64,000 nt of DNA, taken from Coenobita brevimanus (lineage: Eukaryota; Arthropoda; Malacostraca; Decapoda; Coenobitidae). Each line of letters starts with the position of its first letter. Position 1 is the stretch's first letter. Shown here piece after piece: positions 46,486 through 57,266 of this stretch. Both the position numbers and the translations under genes were made by a program. The notes under the pieces are model-generated. The model did no database searches, was not told where the DNA came from, and was given only the letters and a program-made list of their open reading frames with translations. The stretch lies in the NCBI GenBank assembly GCA_032717465.1, contig CM064671.1:56398394-56462393 (forward strand). The letters are read 5' to 3'.

Positions 46486-46590
46486 CAGATAATTTATGAA
46501 TGGAGGACACCTGTAATCAGGTGTATGGATTATTTTTTTTATTCTTTAGTTTTCCTTCCTCTATTCCTTTAATGTAAAAAAAAAAAAAAA
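46484..46590 (+). mobile_element. LINE A 3'-end fragment
   Basis: TTATGAATGGAGG, then TTTTCCTTCCTCTATTC and a poly-A run, match the 3' end of the LINE at 11937-15281 (positions 15180-15281). Confidence 0.75.
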
Positions 46591-47066
46591 ATCTCTTCTC
46601 AAGAAAGTTGAGTCAAAGGCTTTTCATCTCATTATCTCTCCTCCTATTGCTGACTTCCTTCAACCTCTGTCTCTTAACCACACTGTTGCATGATTATGTC
46701 TTTTCCATCGCTACTGCAATGGTCAGTACTGCTCTGAACTGTCTGCTTGTATTCCTCCACCACTACGGCAGGCACATAGGACCCTAGAAGCAATAAACTC
46801 TGATCCCTTTTCTGTTCAGCTCTCTAATGCAAAGTTAACCGTTACTCCCAGTCCTTCATGTATGCTACGGGTCAACTCTGGAACTGTCTCCCTCTGTCTT
46901 TATTTCCTACTGCCCATGATCTCCAGTTTTTCAAATGCAGTATCTCCAGGCATCGCGAATTGCTCTTGAATTTGGCTTTCCGTTACCTTGTTTTTGTTAA
47001 TTCTTGGAGGGAACAGATTGCGGGCTCCTGGCCTTTGGTTCCTTCTTCCCTGCATAAAAAAATAGT
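46591..47066 (+). mobile_element. LINE B 3'-end fragment
   Basis: Colinear with 40975-41445 of LINE B: GAGTCAAAGGCTTTTC, CTTCAACCTCTGTCTCTT, CAACTCTGGAACTGTCTCCC and CCTTTGGTTCCTTCTTCC near the end. Small indels break the frame. Confidence 0.85.
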
Positions 47067-47486
47067 ATTCCTCCCGGGCTGTCTCTGGTGGCGGCAAACA
47101 CATGTCAGTTAAGATATATACAGTTGCCAGAGTTAATGCTTTAAGTCTGGAAAGTCTTTTATTTAGTTCTTATCTTCAGACGATTTGTAGTTTTCGTGAG
47201 AGTTTTGAAGTGAAGGGGTAAGATGTTATAGCCTTCAACAATCACTTATCAATACTGAATAATATCGTTTAGAAATAATAGAAGTACAAAGTCGTCGGCG
47301 GATTGGAAACATTATCTTGGATGAACCCCTTTTATCCAGTGACGCATATTTTTGCTTGTTGCAGCCATTAACAAAATAATAATAATAATCAGTTTGTATA
47401 GGAGAGACCTCTTATACTGTAGAAAGGATTCACGATGGCAATGTCTAAACCCTCTTGTCTGAATATTCTCTAAGTTAATAAAACTG

Positions 47487-47489
<3 letters not shown>

Positions 47490-47550
<61 letters not shown>
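47490..47550. repeat. (CA)n microsatellite
   Basis: About 30 CA units, 68 bp from exon 2's donor on the minus-strand gene. Confidence 0.95.
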
Positions 47551-47553
<3 letters not shown>

Positions 47554-47617
47554 CGCCACTAGAGCTTTGAATTAAGGAAAGAAATATTGCTTCCCATCTA
47601 GTTAGTGGCCACAATAC

Positions 47618-47776
47618 CTGAGCGTCCTGTCAGTGTTATTGTTGATGTTCTCGGTGGGATTCAGGTATATGATGAGTGCCCGGCAGGTGGTCTTGGTGTC
47701 TCCCCACAGCCCCTGGGATAGGTCCTGCTGCCTCACTGACCCTGACTCCACCACCACCACGCCATCGCCCACACGC
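47618..47776 (-). CDS. Ionotropic receptor exon 2: amino-terminal domain
   Basis: Acceptor CTTATACTTTAG precedes 47776 and donor CAG/GTATTG follows 47618. It is 159 nt (1 + 52 codons + 2). It encodes RVGDGVVVVESGSVRQQDLS, QGLWGDTKTTCRALIIYLNP and TENINNNTDRTL. It fits the IR N-terminal domain, where a V-V-x-x-E stretch is followed by a W-G-D-x-x-T-C-R-A-L-I-x-x-L segment. The AG left over joins A of exon 3 (Arg). Its first base requires a phase-2 upstream exon, which exon 1 as read here does not supply. Confidence 0.82.
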
Positions 47777-47839
47777 CTAAAGTATAAGTGAACATTTCAC
47801 TGGTCGAGAATTCCCACACTTGAACTTGCGACTTCCCTC

Positions 47840-47844
47840 AGTAA

Positions 47845-47887
<43 letters not shown>

Positions 47888-47925
47888 TTATTTTTTTATT
47901 AATAATAATAATAATATTATTATTA
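47840..47925. repeat. (TTA)n/(TAA)n inverted microsatellite
   Basis: A (TTA)n run followed within 15 bases by a (AAT)n run, able to fold into an AT hairpin. It is in the intron between exons 2 and 1. Confidence 0.8.
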
Positions 47926-48317
47926 TGTTATTGTCACCATCGGGTGATCTTATTGATCCATTTAGGTGGATGACGTATTTTTCCAATGGCTTTATGCTAT
48001 TGTGAAGTAGTTTTCGCGACGGAGGATGTAATTATTGCCCTCATTAACCTTTTCACCACTCAAGGTTCTCCCAAAGTTAAAGAAAGTCGTCTGATGGCAT
48101 CTACTGGACAGAGTTTCTAGGGAGGTAGTGAAGTGGGCAAACAGAAAATTTCTGATCGAGGATTGTCAGATTAAAGTGGTTATAGCAATGTTTCCGTGAA
48201 TACTGGCGTGCATAAGTAATTAGTCTTGAACCCCTTTATTTTTTTTCAGTGTGCTTGAAGCTCTCTCACGTGACTTCAGAAATGAACTCCCATGGGAGAT
48301 GTTATAAGCTGTTGAAT

Positions 48318-49262
48318 TGATGGTGATTGCTGAGAATGAGTGGGAAATGGAGAAAAGATTTGGGAGGTGGAAGACAGAACGGGGCACAAGGGTTTGAGAG
48401 TAAACGTGGATTAGAGAGAGAGGGGGGGGGGGAGGTTGGAGAGAATGATATCTAAGGTTTGTGATGGTACTAACAAAGCAGCGAGAGTGTGATCATGTGC
48501 AGTTTGTCACAGGGATGTGGAAAGTAACGTCATAATGTGCAATGTTTGCGATAAGAGGGTACATAAAAGATACAATGGTATTACAGGTAGGCTGCTAAAT
48601 AATCCTGATTTCGGGTGTGCGGTGTCAACGGGAACGCGTGTAAAGATTGAGAGGCGTGGATGGATTGTTCTTACTGAAGGGTCTCTTGAGTGTGCGGAGA
48701 AGTTCTGCTGTTTAGAAGACGTGTTATATGTGGAGGTGAGACTGGCTATACCTCTGTGACTAGGGTAAGAAGTGGTTGAAATTCAGGGGTTTGCTGCCAC
48801 TCCTGACAAGGCTGTCATTCCTTGCTAATGGAATATTATATGCAGCATGTGTTAAGATTGTTATTCTGTACAGTAGTAAGACTTGGACAGCAAAAGAGGT
48901 GGATATTCCTAGGATCAAACATATAGAAATGATAATGATAAGATGGATGCGCAGTTCGTCCTTGAATACGAGGCCTGGGGTGGGAGGCTACGACTGCGAC
49001 GTAGAGTTGAGCTGAAGGCTGGGACTTGAAAGTGTTAGTGTGGTGATGACGATTGGCAGATTGAGATTGACTGGGCGTGTTGAGATGGTTGAAGTTGACA
49101 AGTGGGTGCGGAAGGTGAGGGGTGTGAACGATCAGAGGCAGACCTAGAAAGACCTGGGACGAGGTCATAGAGCGTAAGCCCACGAATACAGGACTGAATA
49201 GGGAGGCTGCTACAGTTCGACCTTCGTGGAGCGCCGCCATTAAATGACCAAGGCCAATGCAT
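48318..49262 (+). pseudogene. LINE RT C-terminal remnant with a PHD-like Cys cluster
   Basis: Read in two main frames: WEMEKRFGRWKTERGTRGLRVN, then a Cys-rich segment CAVCHRD...MCNVCDKRVHKRYNG...DFGCAV (48500-48630), then GSLECAEKFCCLEDVL, LLPLLT, YAACVKIVILYSSKTW and MIRWMRSSSL. The order matches the thumb and C-terminal region of a marine-invertebrate LINE class that carries a C-x2-C...H-K-R-x-x-G zinc motif between RT and the GSETW block. Stops and frameshifts are frequent. It lies in the IR intron between exons 2 and 1. Confidence 0.65.
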
Positions 49263-49728
49263 GCAAATATATTGGAGCCTTTATAAACGAACCGAAACGG
49301 AATAATTCAAACGTTTTAGTTTAGGGGTGATTTTTTTAACAGGAGGGGTTAACAATAGCATTCATTAACCCCTAATCTGATAGATTTTTTACGTAGTTTA
49401 AAAAATCTCCTGGAGGTAGCAACAAGAAATAAAAAAAAAATGTCATCGTCATTCGGAGATTAAAATTTCTCTGGCTGAAAATTCCATCAGTTGAATAAAA
49501 TACCTATGACTTCAACTAAAACAAGTCATCAACACTTGACAGTTAGTGGAAGTAGTGGTAACTGCATATTCCCGAATACATTTTAAAATTCTACAAAATA
49601 AAATACTCAGGTTGGAAAAAAGAGGACTTATAATATACCGGTAGTACAATTTCAACACATTGTAGGTATGATAACCTGGAAACTGTTTTACTCAGAATCT
49701 TATCAGCATCAGTGGGTGGTTACTTAAC

Positions 49729-49921
49729 TTCCAATGGCTGAAATTACAGGAGAGTCGAGAGAGGCTGTGAGAAGTAACAAGCGACACCCAGGGAAGTGCT
49801 CCTCTGCCACCTGACTCACCACCTCACCGACATTTTCCAAGGTCATTCTGTTTTCGATCGTCAACGCAGCCCCCACCAGCAACACGAAAAAAAGAAGTGG
49901 CAATTGGCTGTAATTAACCAT
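49729..49921 (-). CDS. Ionotropic receptor exon 1: signal peptide and N-terminus
   Basis: The ATG at 49921 starts MVNYSQLPLLFFVLLVGAA, a clear signal peptide (hydrophobic LPLLFFVLLVGAAL). NVGEVVSQVAEEHFPGCRLL and LLTASLDSPVISAIG follow. The V-x-x-V-x-x-x-x-PGC-x-L-x-L-L-T-x-x-x-x-SPV pattern is typical of crustacean IR N-termini. The frame hits a stop just after. The donor A/GTTAAGT at 49728 would leave phase 1, whereas exon 2 needs phase 2, so a small exon is missed or there is an indel. Just before the ATG is TATCTTTTGCAG, an acceptor-like site, so a 5'-UTR intron is possible. Confidence 0.75.
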
Positions 49922-51401
49922 TTTCTGCAAAAGATATTTCAGATGAGAAGAAATGCCAACTGAATATCAGTTACATGAATATTTTCCAGAACAAAGTCTT
50001 AAGTAAGAAAATTGTTCAGTTACATGCTGCAGATATTTCACCGTGAGTGCAAATCGTTAGCCAGTAATACTGCTAGTATTTCTACAGAAACACTGATATA
50101 TCATATGCGAAGCACCTGCCTGGAAAAAAAAAATGGCTTCTCTGTATAACAGGATATTGAATTCCGTCATAAGCATACCTGACGAATTCTGTGTCACTTC
50201 AACCATATTAGCAACATGTCGATAAAACCTGTGAACACGAAAACCTTTATGATCATATATTTGTCTGTCAAACTATCTATCTGTGTATCTATATATTTAT
50301 ATTTATTTATTTATATTTATATATATACGGAATTCAGTTAAAGGATGGAAAAAATGAGTGAAGAAAACAAATGGAAGGAAGTGTATGTGTGGAAAGGGAT
50401 AAACCTGGAGAAAGTGGTAAAGACCCTGAAAAGTATCTGACTATTTAGTGGAGTGTAAAAAATTCTGGCAGGAAGTAAAGTACTGCAGATGAAAGGAGGA
50501 TAAGGGCAGCAGTAGTGAGAGTAATGCTGCAGATAACACGGTGATATGATTATTCAAAGTTGTACATCTATGTGCATGGAAAGGAAGCTAAGGCTCGGTC
50601 CTCTTTTTATTCCAGGTACATAGCAGTCTTTTTGCTTTAATTAATATGAAGTTTAATTCTAGTGAAATAACAAATAGTAATAATACGTAGTGTAAGTACT
50701 ATGGCTGACCCTAGTGAGTTGGCCGAAGCCATTACGTAAACAGACTTTTCTGTTTCAGGAAAGAGATGTAATCAGTATTTTTATCCTAATGACTAGTGAG
50801 CAGCATTTTTCATATCAGGGAAACTACTGCAGCACGTTCATGTATTCTCAATAGAAACATCGGATTTGAATAATTCCAGACCAGTCAGCTTTCAACTTTT
50901 CACCTGCCTTCTGTTAGTGCAAAATTAAGGAGAAGATGATTTGTATCCAAGTTCTAACTCTCAAGAGGAAGATTTATACCTCAATCCCTGCATTAATGGG
51001 GCAGTACTCTGCAATTGATCAGGCTATTCCAATTTCAGCTGCTCATTGTAATTTGCTTAAGTCATGAAGAAAGCCTGTAGAACAATACAGTATTACAGAA
51101 ACCTATAATATCAGCGTAGAGATAGCTTGCTGGTCTTGCCATTACCTTTTTCCTTGAGTTTGAAATAGCAACCTCGATTCAGAATTTACTGTATACTATA
51201 TAATATTTCCCATGGATCCAGTGTTCTGCTGTGCACTGTGCTGAGTGTTTTCTAATTTGCAATGCGTTAATGGTACCGTATCTTTAGGACAACTAAAAAA
51301 AATGCTAATTAGATGAGTTGGCTGTTTGGTTTGATAATTCACTTATGTCAGTGGTGGAGTTGCAATTGTGACTAGACCCTAAGTCTTTCACCCAAAGGAC
51401 G

Positions 51402-51406
<5 letters not shown>
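49922..51406. other. Region upstream of the IR gene
   Basis: Putative promoter side of the IR gene. No TATA or initiator could be supported. A plus-strand KFWQEVKYCR segment near 50455-50490 resembles the KLFWKEVKKVR stretch of LINE C and may be a tiny remnant. Otherwise nothing was recognised. Confidence 0.4.

Positions 51407-51490
<84 letters not shown>
51407..51490. repeat. (AT)n microsatellite left of the SINE
   Basis: Pure AT run ending directly at the tRNA-like head at 51491. Confidence 0.95.
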
Positions 51491-51493
<3 letters not shown>

Positions 51494-51870
51494 CCTCTGT
51501 GGCACAGTGGTAGTGTGCATCTCGCACGCTGATGGACGCGGGTTCGCCTCCCACCAGAGTTGTAAAAACTTTGGGAAGCATTCACTGAGCCACTGACTGC
51601 TTTGGCGGACATAAGGGATGCTGTGGTTGAACCACTGTCGCATACTAGTATGCTTGCACCTAGTCGGCTTAAGGCGGATCGATTACACTTGGTTCACAGA
51701 CTACACACACATCCAAAGCCACTACAACTCAACAGTCACACTCACAAGCGCTTCTCACCCTACATACTGTCTCTGCCAGACAGCCTAAGCCACTGGGTAG
51801 ATACATCGGCTGTATCGTCCCTGCTTCGGTAGGGATGGACCGGTCCTGCAGTGGACGTCAATGGATGATG

Positions 51871-51872
<2 letters not shown>
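51491..51872 (+). mobile_element. tRNA-headed SINE
   Basis: The head carries a pol III A box TGGCACAGTGG (51500-51510) and a B box GGTTCGCCTCC (51541-51551), 41 bases apart as in tRNAs. A body of about 320 bp follows, ending in GATGATGATT and an (AT)n tail. No tRNA cloverleaf is complete, so it is a tRNA-derived retroposon, not a tRNA gene. The AT tracts on both sides may represent insertion into, and duplication of, an AT repeat. Confidence 0.7.

Positions 51873-51925
<53 letters not shown>
51873..51925. repeat. (AT)n microsatellite right of the SINE
   Basis: Pure AT run acting as the apparent tail of the SINE. Confidence 0.9.
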
Positions 51926-51928
<3 letters not shown>

Positions 51929-52166
51929 GTACCTTACGGGGAAAATCGCTTCCATATCTGGCAACTCACTGTCCAAACACTACCACACTACACAGCGCTG
52001 CTGGATATCGGGGTATGCCTGTACTTTTTTTGCCAAACTCTAAAAGAAGAATCGACTAAGCTGCAAAAGTTGTCCCATATCCTTGACTTTAAATTGATTA
52101 GAGGGTTAGGAAGAGAGGAGAGAATGAGGGCGAAGAGTAGTCAATGCCTTCCGCTCACTTTTAAAA

Positions 52167-52285
<119 letters not shown>

Positions 52286-52821
52286 CTAGGCCAACAAGCT
52301 GAAAAATTATTAAGTTTTGTGCTCATTTATTTGTATTTTTAGCCATATTTTTAAAACATGTACACGATATGTTCTGTATAACTGTATTTTATATATCTGG
52401 ATGCTATAAACACGATGTTCACATGAGAGATCTATTAGTAGAACAAGACAGTGTATAAAATGGTTGTGGTAGGCACTGCGCTGTCTGGTATAAATTGAAA
52501 CTAGTGACCTACAACTAGTTAATGCAAGTGACACATACACAAAGCTGACAGCAAATATGAGGCTACATGTGGGAAAGTGTACCTATCAGGTGGAGCCAGG
52601 ATTCCAAGGAAGTGAATGGTGAATGAGTGTATGTATGGTCCATTTCAGTGGGCATGTTGACTAATCCTCCCATTATTGTGTTCTCTCTTTTTCCTGGCGT
52701 TCTGTATCCTACCTCTCCCCACCTGCAAGTAGAAAGAAACAAAGAGTGATGGTGATGATGGTGAATTTCCCATTCCAGTGCTTGACTAACCCACAATTCA
52801 TTGTGGAAGGGGTGTATGTGA

Positions 52822-53300
52822 CTGTTGAGAGTCTGTGAATCTATTATCTCTTGAACCAATGACCAGATCATCTTCAAAATTTGCACAGGTGTTGGGTATG
52901 TGAAACTAAGGAAGTGGTTCGATTTTGGTGAAAATCCACCAGGGGTGACGATAAGAATGGAGGGTCCCACATTTGGAGCAAGTTTTTCAAAGTGCCATAG
53001 GAGGCAAATGGTGAGAGATAGACTTATGGTTACTCCCAATCACAAATAGGAAGTCATACATGAGGATTATGTTGACACGATTGCATTTGACCGTGAGTGA
53101 ACCTGAAAGGTTAAAATCAAGGTCACACATTTTTGAGTCTGTGCATCAATTAACTCTTGAACCAATGAGCAGATCATCTTCAAATTTTGCACAGGTGTTG
53201 GATGTATGGAACTGAGGAAGTGTTTTGATTTTGGTGAAAATCCACCAGGGGTAAAGGCGGGAGTGGGTAGCCCCAAATTTGAGGTGTGGGCATTGTATTG
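52822..53300. repeat. Direct repeat, period about 306 bp
   Basis: CTTGAACCAATGA at 52850 and 53156 is followed in both copies by CAGATCATCTTCAAA, TTTGCACAGGTGTTGG and GGTGAAAATCCACCAGGGGT. The order is conserved and substitutions are scattered. The origin is unknown. Confidence 0.8.
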
Positions 53301-53486
53301 TGACCTCAGGTCATTTTGCTCTAGTTCATCACTCATTTCACTTGACCATGCATGATTGCCTATTCAGTAAGGGAGTGTCGAAATTGTTCCATATTTTTAC
53401 CTTCCACCTGACAAAGAAGAGAGTATTGTTATCACTGGTATCCGTACATAGAGTTGGGTAGCTGGGCGGATGGCTGGCTGGTCATT

Positions 53487-54345
53487 TCTGGTGCAAATCT
53501 CATAAAGTATTACCTATAGTGTCGTGATAATTCACATAGTTGTGTATCTTATAGTGAACTAGTGCCTTTTGACAAGTAGAATGCCGTGTCTTAAGTATTT
53601 TTTTTTTTTAATAATGAAAACGTAAAAAGGTAAAGATTTCGTATCTGGAGCAAAGGTCAGAAAGTATTAACTATAGAGTCATGACATTTTCACATAGTTA
53701 TGTGTCTTACAGTGAACTTGTACCTTTTGATAGGCAGAGTGCTGTTTTTATTTATTTATTTTTTTTTTTTTTAAGGACAAAGTTAAAAAAAAATATCTTA
53801 GAGATTTGAATGAGGTTTGCGCAAGTAATCTTTAGGGACAGGTTTATGTTTACCATGGATAAACTACTGAAATGTTTTCATGTCTCTATGGTATACAGAG
53901 GGGAGGGGAGGAGGGGGGGATGAGGGCCATTATGCACTTGGTTAAGTGTACAGGGAGGTGGGGGGGTATGTGTTTGGTGAGCTGGAGTGTTGCAACAGCG
54001 TAGCATTGGTGATGATGATGATGATGGTGGTGGTAGTGGTAGTGGTGATAGTGGTAGTGATCATGGTGGTGGTGGTGGTGGTAGAGGTGTTGATGATTGT
54101 AGTGGTAGTGATGATGGTGCTGGTGGTTATGGTGATCATGATAGTGGTGGTAATGATGGTGGTGGTGGTTTTCTACTTCCTATCACACTTCCCTATTCCA
54201 TATCACTGATTTTATTAAGTTTTAATATCTCTGTGTTACACAGAAGGGCAGGGGGTGAAGGCCATTATGCGCTTCGTTAGGTGTGCAGGGAGGTTGGAGG
54301 TATGCGTTTTGTCAGATGCAGGGCTGCTACATTGTAACATTGCCT
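53487..54345. repeat. Two further direct-repeat pairs and a (GTG)n/(GAT)n tract
   Basis: TCTGG[T/A]GCAAA...AAAGTATTA recurs at 53487 and 53644 (period 157), with CACATAGTT and CTTTTGA shared. A block containing GGCCATTATGC recurs at about 53926 and 54261 (period about 335). Between the latter lies an imperfect GTG/GAT array (54008-54170). These could be remnants of one older repeat family. Confidence 0.65.
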
Positions 54346-55307
54346 ATGTTTTTGAAGATTGATACAAGTAGTATTGCTAATTCAGCTCTCTCCTCTTGTT
54401 TCATTGTTATTACCGTGGCATGTACAGCACATGTTTTTGAGATGTATTTAACCTCGTCCCTCAAAACATGTGTCGTACATAAAGTGTATCCTTTAACTAA
54501 AATAATGTATTTCATAAGAGTTACAAAGAGCTTCTGTGAAATCCAATTTGAAATCTTTAACTAGCCTTTTGGTCTTGCATAATTTCTTGACAAGTGATGA
54601 TAGCCCTGTCATTGTCATTATCATCTTCGTCTGTATAAGAGTCCCCAGCAAGACGAAGGCCTCTGCCATAATTTTGTGCTCTGTCATAATGGTTGTTAGC
54701 AGTTTGGACTGAATAGCTGCAACCATGCCCATTTCGTCTCGCCATCTTGTTCTTCATTTGCATTTTCCTCTCACGTTACTTTGGCTGTTCATTCCTCTAC
54801 GAAAAACGTGACCTGCTTTTCGTCACTTCCATTTTCTAAGTTTTCTAAGTGTGATTAAATCCTCTGTTTTCGTCCGTTCCCTTAACCAAGATGTTTTCTT
54901 TTCAATTTCAACATGTCTTACTTATTTCTTTCCTTTCCTCTATAAATACTTCCTGTTATACGTTTTATGGACACTTTTAGATTTCAGGTTTCCAGCCTGT
55001 AAGTTACAGTGGAGAGAAAGCACTGATTTCAATCTCTCACCTCGCCTTTTTTCAGACAGGCCATTTCCTCTATGATACTTTATGTGCTTAGTACGGTGTA
55101 AGAGAACCCTCTATCCTATTTTTGTTCTTGTTTTTCATTGTTATAACACTTATTACATCCAGCTTTTATCTGGGTTGGTTTGCATCAAGTTTCAAGAATA
55201 ATTTGATATGTTAGGTTCCTCTCTTATTTGAACAATGTAATGTAAACAACAGTAATCTTCAAATGATTACCTACTGTAGTTTCAGATTCTCTGATGTACT
55301 GGTCATT
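54346..55307. other. No feature seen
   Basis: Unique-looking intergenic sequence. Both strands were searched without recognising a gene or repeat. Confidence 0.4.
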
Positions 55308-55623
55308 ACCTCTGCCAACGAAAGTTGGAAGAGGTTATGTATTCATCCCTGTTTATCTGTTTGTCCACAAGACACCTAAAAAAGTTGATAAATGTCAGTG
55401 CAATTTTATGGTTATTTGAGTCATATGCCAAGGAAGAGTTTAGTACCGTAAATTTTGGTGGTGATCTGACATCGAGACCCGATTCGGGATTGTTGTTCAT
55501 ATGTCAAAAATTTATTGATAGATTTTAGCGAAATTGTTTGGAGTATGTGAGTCACTGGCCATGGAAGAGTTTATTAAATTTTGGTGGTGATCTTAGTTTT
55601 CCGGTCTAAGCGTTGGCAGAGGT
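55308..55623. mobile_element. Short MITE, 316 bp
   Basis: Perfect 13-bp inverted ends: ACCTCTGCCAACG at 55308 and its reverse complement ending at 55623. The interior (TTATGTATTCATCCCTGTTT, GGTGGTGATCTGACATCGAG) matches the style of the widespread invertebrate 'CCTCCGCCAA..GAGGTTATGTTTTC' repeat. A partial internal duplication (AAATTTTGGTGGTGATCT twice) is visible. The target duplication is unclear. Confidence 0.7.
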
Positions 55624-56081
55624 ATGCGATCTCTTAACCCGTCACATCCCAACCGATTTCCACCCTCCGATACCCCCCAGTCCCGTGCATTTTTGGATTT
55701 TTTTTTTTTTTTTTGGCTAAAACCTCCACTTTTGTTGAGAAACAAAGGAAAATCACCAAAAATGGGCTTACCAGGGTCCATAAGTGGTCAGAACAGGTGA
55801 GGAACCCCACGTTAGATATCGTATTCTGTTACTGACGTGTCAGGCTCTCACGTTTTCTATGGTAGGTAATTGTGGGAGAAACAATCAAGAACACATCTAC
55901 ATTTATTGATTTGGAACTAATAAACAACCATAACAAAATATAAATGGTTTTCAGTGATATATATAGGAAAAATAAGCATTGTTCCATCGCACGAGCATAG
56001 CGAGTTTGGTCGTATTGGTTACACGCTAGTTGCTTAGTTTCTTGTTTCAGGAAACAGATCATTTTTTCTACTTGCATAATA

Positions 56082-56420
56082 CTGTTTCAATGACATTTTA
56101 CCATTTTTGACTTTATGTAAATGTTTTCAGCTGTTTACATGCATTACGATGATATTTAGCATAACTATTGTGCACATCTGTATACTCAGCGCACTCGCTA
56201 TGACTCTTCACTCAACATACATTACATTTTTTTTACTTTCATATTATTGTTTTCATGACATTGTACCATTTTTCAACCAATCTAAATGTTTTCACTTATT
56301 TACATTCCCTACGAAGATATTTAGCGAAATACTACGCATATTCATGTAGCAAGCACACTCGCTACCACTCGTGTTTCAGCTTATAATTTATTTCTTCACT
56401 TCCAGTATACCTCTCCACTT
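56082..56420. repeat. Imperfect tandem repeat in the piggyBac non-coding part
   Basis: Two units of about 168 bp: GTTTCAATGACATTTTACCA at about 56086 and GTTTTCATGACATTGTACCA at about 56252. Both are followed by AAATGTTTTCA, TTTACAT and GATATTTAGC, then ACTCGCTA. Confidence 0.75.
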
Positions 56421-56439
56421 ACATTACACCCATTTCCAC

Positions 56440-57240
56440 CTTATAATACTATTTACATGTTTACGGGCCTTATTTATTCCACTGAGCGTCTGAATATCGC
56501 ATTTATATACCCTCGCTAGGAATGTTTCGACTTAGATTATATTCTATGCACTTACATAATAATTTTCCACTTACATTTCACCCGTTTCCACTTTATACAA
56601 CTAAAGTGGAGTCTATTTTATCCGAAATTCTTTTAACCGTAATATGCCATTAACCGTAAGTTTTACTAAAACGTTCTCATTTCGATTAACCGCAAAAGTC
56701 TGAAATCTATCCAAAAATTCAAACATGGCGGGCTTGTTTTGCGCCACTACAGTTAGTTTACGGCAATTTACCTCTCACCCAATGTTACAAAAGTGCAGTT
56801 ACATACGTATACTACAGTGTATTAAGTGTTTTGGTGATGGTTGAGTGGCTTTTGGGGTGCTGGTGCTGGTGGTGGGTTAGACGTCACCAGAAATGGATGA
56901 TGGGTTAGTACAATACTGTTCCCTTGTATCCTACATATTGTTAAATTATCTTTTATCCAAAAAAAATCGATTAAACGAAACTGTGAAAGTCCCATGATTT
57001 TCAGATAAAAGAGACTCCACTGTATTTACATATTTACTGGCCTTATTTATTCCACTGAACGTCAGAATATCGCATCTATATACACTTGCTAGGAATGTTT
57101 CGACTTAGAATATATTTATGCACTTACATAATAATTTCCCACTTACATTATACCCGTTTCCATTTTTATACTACTATTTACATATTTACGGGCCTTATAA
57201 TTACACTGAGGGTCTGTATGTCGCATTTCTTCCTGAGTAT
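56440..57240. repeat. Second tandem repeat in piggyBac, split by a MITE
   Basis: Units with GGCCTTATTTATTCCACTGA, TAGGAATGTTTCGACTTAGA and CACTTACATAATAATTT occur at about 56464-56601 and 57040-57180, with a partial third unit after (GGGCCTTATAATTACACTGA). The MITE at 56604-57022 interrupts the first unit at a TA. Confidence 0.8.
56604..57022. mobile_element. Tigger/pogo-type MITE, 419 bp
   Basis: Inverted ends AAGTGGAGTCTATTTTATCC and, reversed, CAGTGGAGTCTCTTTTATCT are flanked by TA (56602-56603 and 57023-57024). No coding capacity. CAGTGGAGTCTC is a typical Tigger terminus. Confidence 0.85.
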
Positions 57241-57266
57241 GAGCGTCATATCGCATTCACACCATA

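Noticed and set aside
49330..49380. A miniature TTAA element between GGGGTTAA and TTAACCCC
   Set aside because: Only about 20 bp separate the inverted words, too short to support an element.
46366..51612. Open frames encoding Tyr-Ile repeats
   Set aside because: They are translations of (AT)n microsatellites.
54000..54200. Val/Gly-rich protein frames
   Set aside because: They are translations of an imperfect GTG/GAT microsatellite.
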